DNA from: CAG-390 sp964384555
GTDB taxonomy: Bacteria > Bacillota > Clostridia > Oscillospirales > CAG-272
NCBI GenBank assembly: GCA_964384555.1
Contig: CAYLLA010000013.1
Coordinates: 1-35,011, forward strand
Length of the DNA: 35,011 bases
Direction of reading: 5' to 3'
The notes beneath the pieces are model-generated. The model saw only the letters and a list, made by a program, of their open reading frames with translations. It ran no database searches and was not told where the DNA came from. Position numbers and translations under genes: made by a program. Below are positions 30,059-35,011 of the stretch, one piece after another (positions within the stretch are counted from its first letter, which is position 1; every line of letters begins with the position of its first letter).

Positions 30059-31879
30059 TTATTTATTGTCATCCCCGAGCTTGAGCACTGCCATAAAGGC
30101 CTCGGGCGAGATCTGAACAGAGCCGAGACGGCGCATCTTCTTTTTGCCCTCTTTTTGCTTTTCAAGCAGTTTCTTTTTGCGGGTGATGTCGCCGCCGTAG
30201 CACTTGGCAAGCACGTCCTTGCGCATGGCCTTTACAGTCTCGCGGGCGATGATGCGAGAGCCTATGGCGGCCTGTATCGGTATCTCAAACAGCTGGCGCG
30301 GGATGTTGTCCTTAAGCCGCTCCGCTATCCTGCGCGCGCGGGCGTAGGCCTTTTCCTCGTGAACGATAAAGGAGAGCGCATCCACCCGCTCGCCGTTAAG
30401 CAAAAAGTCAAGCTTGCAGAGCTTTGAGTCGCGGTACTCCAAAAATTCATAGTCAAGAGAGGCATAACCGCGCGAGCGGCTCTTGAGCGCATCAAAAAAG
30501 TCGTATATTATCTCGTTCAGCGGCAGCTCGTAGTGCAGCTCGGTGCGGATGTCGTCAAGATATTTCATGTCGATAAACACACCGCGGCGGTCTTGGCACA
30601 GCTCCATCAGCCCGCCAACGTACTCAACGGGGGTGATGATGCTTGCCTTAACTATCGGCTCGCGTGCCGTGTCTATCTCGTCAGGCTGCGGGTAGCTGGA
30701 TGGGTTGTCTATCCGTACCGTTTCGCCGTTTTTGAGCTTTACCTCGTAAATAACGCTCGGCGCGGTGGTGATAAGATCAAGATTAAACTCGCGCTCCAAC
30801 CGCTCCTCGATTATCTCCATGTGGAGCAGACCGAGGAAGCCACAGCGAAAACCAAAGCCGAGGGCGATGGATGTCTCCGGCTCAAAGGAGAGCGCGGCAT
30901 CGTTGAGGCGAAGCTTTTCAAGCGCATCGCGCAGGTCGGAGTATCTTGCGCCGTCCTCCGGGTAGATTCCGGCATATACCATCGGGCGCACCGTGTGAAA
31001 GCCGGGCAGCGGCTCGGCGGCGGGGCGGGAGGTGTGGGTTATCGTGTCACCCACCTGCGTGTCCGCCACGTTTTTGATGGAGGCCGTGATGTAGCCAACA
31101 TCCCCTGCCGACAGCAGCTCGCGGCGCTGGAGGCCAAACGGCTCCATCGTTCCCACATCTACCACATCAAAGGATGTGCCGGTGTTCATCAGCGATATGC
31201 GGTCGCCGGGGCGAAGCGTGCCGTCCTTGACCCGCACATAAACCACCACGCCAAGGTAGCTGTCGTAGTAGGAGTCAAAAATCAGGCATTTAAGCGGCGC
31301 ATCCGGGTCGCCCTCCGGGGCGGGGATCTCACGCACCACAGCCTCAAGCACATCGGGAATGTTTATTCCCATTTTAGCCGAAATGGCGGGACAGCCCTCT
31401 GCGGGGATGCCGATTATCTCCTCCACCTCGCGGCGGCAAGCGTCGGGATCGGCGGAGGGTAGGTCTATTTTGTTTATAACGGGAACTATCTCAAGTCCCG
31501 CATCAACTGCAAGGTACGCGTTGGCCAGGGTCTGTGCCTCAATGCCTTGTGTGGCATCCACCACCAGCAGTGCGCCCTCGCAGGCGTTAAGTGAACGCGA
31601 GACCTCGTAGTTAAAGTCAACATGGCCGGGAGTGTCTATAAGATTAAGCTCGTATTGCTCGCCGTCGGGGGCGATGTAGTCAAGACGAACGGCGCGTGCC
31701 TTTATCGTTATGCCGCGCTCGCGCTCAAGGTCCATGTTGTCAAGGACCTGCTCCTCCATGTCGCGCTTGGCAACAGTGCCGGTGGCCTCAAGTAAACGGT
31801 CGGCCAGCGTGCTCTTGCCGTGGTCTATGTGTGCGATTATCGAAAAATTTCTAATATGTGTGCGGTCGGATCTCTCCAT
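30059..31879 (-). CDS. lepA: Elongation factor 4 (back-translocase)
   Basis: 606 aa, the standard LepA length. GTPase motifs: G1 AHIDHGKST (17-25), switch 'RERGITIKA', G3 'DTPGHVDF', G4 'NKIDLPSADP'. Domains II, III and V follow ('ALSFEPETSIALGFGFRCGF' in III), and the LepA-specific C-terminal domain is present ('ERVDALSFIVHEEKAY', 'IGSRIIARETVKAMRKDV'). Membrane-stored factor that re-engages stalled or mis-translocated ribosomes. GGAGG precedes ATG 31879. The first gene of a lepA-hemW unit. Confidence 0.97.
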   Translation of the reverse strand: MERSDRTHIRNFSIIAHIDHGKSTLADRLLEATGTVAKRDMEEQVLDNMDLERERGITIKARAVRLDYIAPDGEQYELNLIDTPGHVDFNYEVSRSLNACEGALLVVDATQGIEAQTLANAYLAVDAGLEIVPVINKIDLPSADPDACRREVEEIIGIPAEGCPAISAKMGINIPDVLEAVVREIPAPEGDPDAPLKCLIFDSYYDSYLGVVVYVRVKDGTLRPGDRISLMNTGTSFDVVDVGTMEPFGLQRRELLSAGDVGYITASIKNVADTQVGDTITHTSRPAAEPLPGFHTVRPMVYAGIYPEDGARYSDLRDALEKLRLNDAALSFEPETSIALGFGFRCGFLGLLHMEIIEERLEREFNLDLITTAPSVIYEVKLKNGETVRIDNPSSYPQPDEIDTAREPIVKASIITPVEYVGGLMELCQDRRGVFIDMKYLDDIRTELHYELPLNEIIYDFFDALKSRSRGYASLDYEFLEYRDSKLCKLDFLLNGERVDALSFIVHEEKAYARARRIAERLKDNIPRQLFEIPIQAAIGSRIIARETVKAMRKDVLAKCYGGDITRKKKLLEKQKEGKKKMRRLGSVQISPEAFMAVLKLGDDNK

Positions 31880-31926
31880 TGGTCCTCCGTGCCTTCCTTT
31901 TGCATAAGCAGTATTCTCCTTATTAT

Positions 31927-31955
31927 ATTATATAACAAATCTCAACTAAAAACAA
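31927..31955 (-). promoter_or_regulatory. Probable lepA promoter
   Basis: Minus strand TTGTTT (31955-31950), 17-bp spacer, TATAAT (31932-31927); a second TATAAT overlaps 5 nt later. The -35 is weak. Confidence 0.5.
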
Positions 31956-32004
31956 TAGTTTTTTTAAATCTGCGCGAAGTTTTTGGAAAGCGAGATGCCG
32001 CGAT

Positions 32005-32086
32005 CCGCACGCAGTGCGGAATTTCACTGCGCAAAGCGCCATGCTCCGCACGCGGTGCGGAATTTCACTGCGCGAAGCGCCATGCA
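32005..32086. repeat. Two tandem 41-bp double-hairpin units
   Basis: Units 32005-32045 and 32046-32086, nearly identical. Each holds CCGCACgcnGTGCGG, AATTTCACT, GCGCnaaGCGC and CATGC. On the minus strand the unit reads ...GCGGAGCATGGCGC..GCGCAGTGA, which is the sequence that ends spoIIE at 2918-2942. Confidence 0.9.
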
Positions 32087-32171
32087 TCCTGTCACCTTTT
32101 GCCGCGGGGCGGCATATTATGCTATTGAGAGCGGCAAAATGTCGAGCTTAAAAAACACAAGGAGGGCCATC

Positions 32172-32312
32172 ATGAACTGCCTTTGCAATTTTTTTGAGAA
32201 CAACGAGTGCCTCATTTGGATAATCGTTGCGCTTATCGTCATCTCCGCGCTGTCCGGCAACTGCTGCGGCAACCAGGGCAGCTGCGGCGGCTGTGGCTGC
32301 GGCTGCAACTGA
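32172..32312 (+). CDS. Tiny Cys-rich membrane protein
   Basis: 46 aa behind a strong AAGGAGG site. MNCLCNFFENNECLIWIIVA at the start, one TM segment (about residues 13-29), then a C-terminal Cys/Gly cluster (CCGNQGSCGGCGCGCN). Nine Cys in 46 residues. It recalls small Cys-rich membrane proteins found in clostridia (for example FeoB-associated types), but no feo genes are nearby and I do not assign a family. Metal binding is a reasonable inference. No promoter is obvious between the 41-bp repeats and the start. Confidence 0.75.
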   Translation: MNCLCNFFENNECLIWIIVALIVISALSGNCCGNQGSCGGCGCGCN

Positions 32313-32353
32313 CTGTCAAACGTAAAAAGCCAAGGCCGTTAAAATAAAGGAAT

Positions 32354-32383
32354 AAAAAAGGGCTGATGCTTACGCATCAGCCC
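32354..32383 (-). terminator. Terminator of the surface-protein gene
   Basis: GGGCTGATGC (32360-32369) with GCATCAGCCC (32374-32383), loop TTAC. On the minus strand it is followed by six T (32359-32354). It may also stop the plus-strand small gene, though without a T-run. Confidence 0.92.
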
Positions 32384-32411
32384 AAAATCATGGGATCAGT
32401 TACCCATTAAA

Positions 32412-33815
32412 TTATTTTCTCTTTTTGAGAACGATAGCAGAGCCGAGGATAGCGGTCATAGCGACAGCAGCTGCTGCAACAGAGGATCCGCAGCCGGAAG
32501 AAGCGGCGGGAGCGGCAGTGGTCTCGGGAGCCTTTGTCTCGGCATCGGGAGCCTTAGTGGTCTCGGGAGCCTTGGTCTCTTCGGGAGCCTTAGTGGTCTC
32601 GGGGGCCTTTGTGGTCTCGGGAGCCTTTGTGGTCTCTGCCTTGTCAGCAAATACAGCCTCAACGGTGGCCTTGCCCGCGGTAGCGGTAAAGGTGGAGCCT
32701 GCGGCGTACTCGGTGCCGTTTATCTTAAGACCTGCAAATACCTTACCCTCGTCGGCGGCCCATACGCTGTAGAGCATAGACTCAACAGTGTCAGCCTCGG
32801 GGATAACGGCGGTCTCGCCGGCCTTCCAGTTGTAGTTCTCGAGGGTCAGCTTCTGGAGATCGGTAAGAGTACCGGGAGTGGGCTCGCAGTACATCTCAAG
32901 GAAAGCGCCGCGACGCATATCTGCGAGGTGCTCTTTGCCGGAGAGGTTGGTAAGATCGGCTGCGCCCTTACCGGTGGAGTCAACTACGAAGTTGTAGGTG
33001 TAGTTAGCCATGGTGGACATGCCCCATGTGTTGAAGTCAACGTTGATCCAGGATACGAGATCCGCGCAATCGCGATAGGTCACCTCGTAGGTGCTGCCGT
33101 CAACATTGCAAGCAGCGGCCATAACGTCGCTGTACTTGGCGATACCGTAGGAACCGCAAGCGGAGTTCTTAAGGTTGAAGTTCTTGCTGTGGCCGCCGTA
33201 GCTGGTGTTGGAGTTACCGTCAAAAGCGATTACCTTAACATCAGCGGGGACCTTCCAGAATGTGCGGAAGTCTTCGATGGAGAGGCCTTTGCCTTCATTC
33301 CACATTTTGTAGTAAGCCTCGTAGTACATGCACCAGATAACAACAACTTCACCGGGCTCGATCATGCAGGTCTCGGGGTTGGTGGGCATGTTGTCAAGAG
33401 CGGGGTTCTTGCCGTCATCATCGTTTGTCCACTGGAGAGTAGAGCCGTCAAGGTAGTTGCCGGGCTTGTTTTCCCAAGTGTTGTTGGTGAGGAAGGGGGT
33501 GCACTCAACGATCATGTTTTCGTAGTTCTCGTTGCTGGCGCCGTTTCCGTTGTAGGTGATGCAGTAGTCGTAGAGGTTGAGAGTGAACTCAGAGTTGTTG
33601 TAGATCTCAAACATCTCAAAGGGGTCTTTACCGTCATTGTATCCGCCGGTGCCGTCACCCTGTGTATCGGGGCAGAACTCGGTGATAATGAGGTCGGGCT
33701 GACGAGTGGTGTACTCGGGAGCGGGCTCGGCTGTTACAACAGCGGCGCTGATGGCTGTGGCCATCATGGACATAAGCATAAGTACTGCAACTATGGTTGC
33801 GGTGAGCTTTTTCAT
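32412..33815 (-). CDS. Secreted, membrane-anchored surface protein
   Basis: 467 aa. Signal peptide at 1-24 (MKKLTATIVAVLMLMSMMAT then AISA). Residues ~35-315 form a beta-rich Asn/Tyr/Asp-rich domain beginning 'PDLIITEFCPDTQGDGTGGY', which resembles the start of a lamin-tail (LTD)-like domain. Residues ~340-390 are a short repeat-like domain (AGLKINGTEYAAGSTFTATA). Residues ~392-440 are a spacer of ETTKAP repeats, typical for spanning a cell wall. The end is a tripartite sorting-like signal: SGCGSS, a hydrophobic segment and KKRK. GGAGG sets the start. No LPxTG motif. Ligand unknown. Confidence 0.85.
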   Translation of the reverse strand: MKKLTATIVAVLMLMSMMATAISAAVVTAEPAPEYTTRQPDLIITEFCPDTQGDGTGGYNDGKDPFEMFEIYNNSEFTLNLYDYCITYNGNGASNENYENMIVECTPFLTNNTWENKPGNYLDGSTLQWTNDDDGKNPALDNMPTNPETCMIEPGEVVVIWCMYYEAYYKMWNEGKGLSIEDFRTFWKVPADVKVIAFDGNSNTSYGGHSKNFNLKNSACGSYGIAKYSDVMAAACNVDGSTYEVTYRDCADLVSWINVDFNTWGMSTMANYTYNFVVDSTGKGAADLTNLSGKEHLADMRRGAFLEMYCEPTPGTLTDLQKLTLENYNWKAGETAVIPEADTVESMLYSVWAADEGKVFAGLKINGTEYAAGSTFTATAGKATVEAVFADKAETTKAPETTKAPETTKAPEETKAPETTKAPDAETKAPETTAAPAASSGCGSSVAAAAVAMTAILGSAIVLKKRK

Positions 33816-33852
33816 TTTAAGTTACCTCCGGTAATATATTTTGCTCAAGCAT

Positions 33853-33881
33853 ATTATACTGCATCCAATAAAAAAAGTCAA
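33853..33881 (-). promoter_or_regulatory. Promoter of the surface-protein gene
   Basis: Minus strand TTGACT (33881-33876), 17-bp spacer, TATAAT (33858-33853). The rest of 33882-34046 has no supported gene. Confidence 0.87.
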
Positions 33882-34046
33882 GCATGAACAGCGAAATTTA
33901 CAAATTAAACTTTATTTTTTACGGCGGCGGCGGGCAGATTGTCTATAATGACAAACAAAATGCCGTGTTTTGCGGCGGGGTGGTAAATATCATTTACTGT
34001 TTGCGGGAGAGACTCAAAAACTCGAAAAGTTTTTTATATAAAACTG

Positions 34047-34075
34047 TTGACAAGTTATATAAACCGTGCTATAAT
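34047..34075 (+). promoter_or_regulatory. Promoter of the ribbon-helix-helix gene
   Basis: TTGACA (34047-34052), 17-bp spacer, TATAAT (34070-34075); consensus hexamers 31 nt before the start codon. Confidence 0.93.
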
Positions 34076-34106
34076 GTATATGCAGAAAAAGAACGGAGTC
34101 GATAAA

Positions 34107-34688
34107 ATGGCAAAAAGAGTTTATTCACTGGTGCTCTCGGATGAGGTCGTGGCGGAGGCAGACAGGCTTGCGCGGCGGCTGGGGACCAATCGCTCGGGGC
34201 TGATAGATCACATACTTGCCGAATATTTATCCTGCAACACGGCAGAGAATATGATACGCGAGATATTTTCGGCGGTGGAGGAATGCCTCGGCGCGCGGGA
34301 GGTGTTTCGCGTGACGGGCGGCGGCTCGCGGCTCTGCCTGCGCTCGGCGCTTGATTACAAATACAATCCCACCGTCAGGTACACGGTGGAGCTTACCGCC
34401 GCGGGCGGAGTGTTTCGCGCGGGACTGCGCACGCAAAACGCGCTGCTTATCCTTTATATGACGGCCTTTTGCCGCCTTTGGGCCTCGCTTGACGGCGGGG
34501 AGGGGCAATGCGGCGAGGATGGCAGCTTTGCGCGGCGGTTTGGGCGCATCGGCGGCGGACCTGATGAGGAGGCCGAGATGATAGCCGGGTATGTCGGGCG
34601 CTTTGATGAGGCGCTCAAGGCGTATTTTTCAAACCTCGGCGACCCCGCCGCGGCGGAGACGACTGTGAGGGAGATATATAGGAAGTGA
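34107..34688 (+). CDS. Ribbon-helix-helix protein with unknown C-terminal domain
   Basis: 193 aa from ATG 34107, behind ACGGAG; the longer frame to 34047 starts inside the promoter. Residues ~3-42 (RVYSLVLSDEVVAEADRLAR, 'GTNRSGLIDHILAEYL') fit a MetJ/Arc-type ribbon-helix-helix DNA-binding fold. Residues ~50-190 are a separate domain I do not recognise, with beta-strands 'KYNPTVRYTVELTAAGG' and 'FRAGLRTQNALLILYM'. It is probably a dimeric repressor, perhaps of itself or the neighbouring surface protein, which is divergently transcribed. No partner toxin gene is visible. Confidence 0.82.
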   Translation: MAKRVYSLVLSDEVVAEADRLARRLGTNRSGLIDHILAEYLSCNTAENMIREIFSAVEECLGAREVFRVTGGGSRLCLRSALDYKYNPTVRYTVELTAAGGVFRAGLRTQNALLILYMTAFCRLWASLDGGEGQCGEDGSFARRFGRIGGGPDEEAEMIAGYVGRFDEALKAYFSNLGDPAAAETTVREIYRK

Positions 34689-34689
34689 A

Positions 34690-35011
34690 ATCCCGCGCGG
34701 CGCGGAGTAAAATCTGCTTCGCAGGTGAGATCGCACGCGGGCGAACGCCGGGCGTGCGGTTGCGGAAGAAATCCGCCGAGCGAATGTCGGATTAAAAGTG
34801 TAGGGCACGTCCCACGCATCGCACCGCCGATGAGCCTTATCGCCGCACCGTCTGCAGGTAAGACAAACATATTTTGCCGTAGGGGCGACCTGTGGTCGCC
34901 CGCTTCAAAAAATATCGCATTTGTTTATGGCTGTAGGCAAAAGAACGGACTCTTGTCAAGCCTTCTCCAGTGGGAGAAGGTGTCAGCCGCAGGCTGACGG
35001 ATGAGGTGGGC
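34690..35011. repeat. Repeat block at the window's end
   Basis: No gene. Contains GCTTCGCAGGTGAGATCGCACGCG (34716-34739, matching the minus strand at about 24120-24150), GCGGAAGAAATCCGCCGAGCGAA (34763-34785), GTAGGGGCGACCTGTGGTCGCCC (34879-34901), the 'gctgtaggcaaaagaacgg' core and ACTCTTGTCAAGCCTTCTC with its GAGAAGGTGTCAGCC hairpin. The element may continue beyond 35011. Confidence 0.8.

Noticed and set aside
33884..34105. 73-codon plus-strand ORF upstream of the RHH gene
   Set aside because: It contains the RHH promoter, runs into its start and has no binding site; A/T-rich intergenic sequence.

Overview
The window looks like chromosome from a spore-forming, fairly GC-rich member of the Clostridia, most likely in or near the Oscillospiraceae/Ruminococcaceae. 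The grounds are a full-length SpoIIE, DUF378, DUF1292 and DUF1508 proteins, a LexA-like S24 repressor, strong GGAGG-type ribosome binding sites, many textbook sigma-A promoters with 17-bp spacers, and a dense set of short intergenic palindromic repeats. Assignment below class is inference.

Layout. 1-3.3 kb: repeats, spoIIE and a hairpin array behind it. 3.4-6.7 kb: a DUF1508 protein, a metallophosphoesterase, a DUF378 protein on the other strand, and an epimerase with an unknown partner gene. 7.0-9.3 kb (minus): a family-4 glycosyltransferase followed by a His-rich ArsP_2-type exporter. 9.6-19.1 kb (plus): a promoter, a Phe/Tyr-rich leader ORF with a competing terminator, then pheA, aroB, aroC, an aroE-aroK fusion, aroQ, aroA, tyrA, a DAHP synthase and a small membrane protein. 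This supplies every step from the DAHP precursors to chorismate, plus the prephenate branches to Phe and Tyr; no aminotransferase is present. 19.2 kb: tRNA-Gln(CUG). 19.8-23.5 kb (minus): membrane protein, luxS, mtnN and an AMP-forming acyl-CoA ligase; the middle pair detoxifies S-adenosylhomocysteine and makes AI-2. 24.2-27.5 kb: an S24 repressor with an ABC-F ATPase behind it, opposed to a sigma-region-4-like gene, with two promoters that face each other. 27.5-28.4 kb: repeats and a candidate structured RNA with its own terminator. 28.4-31.9 kb (minus): DUF1292, hemW, lepA. 32.1-34.7 kb: a tiny Cys-rich membrane protein, a secreted surface protein with a Thr/Pro-rich linker and C-terminal anchor, and a ribbon-helix-helix protein.

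The most interesting signal is upstream of pheA. A 63-codon ORF with its own promoter and ribosome binding site carries the codon run Phe-Phe-Tyr-Tyr-Tyr. An 11-bp antiterminator helix can form downstream of that run and is sterically incompatible with the intrinsic terminator just past the ORF's stop codon. This is the architecture of ribosome-mediated attenuation, unexpected in a lineage where amino-acid operons are usually governed by T-boxes. Second in interest is a repeat family whose unit GCGCnnnGCGCARTGATGT supplies the last codons and the stop codon of three unrelated genes (spoIIE, aroB, the sigma-like gene), so all three proteins end in Ala-Gln.
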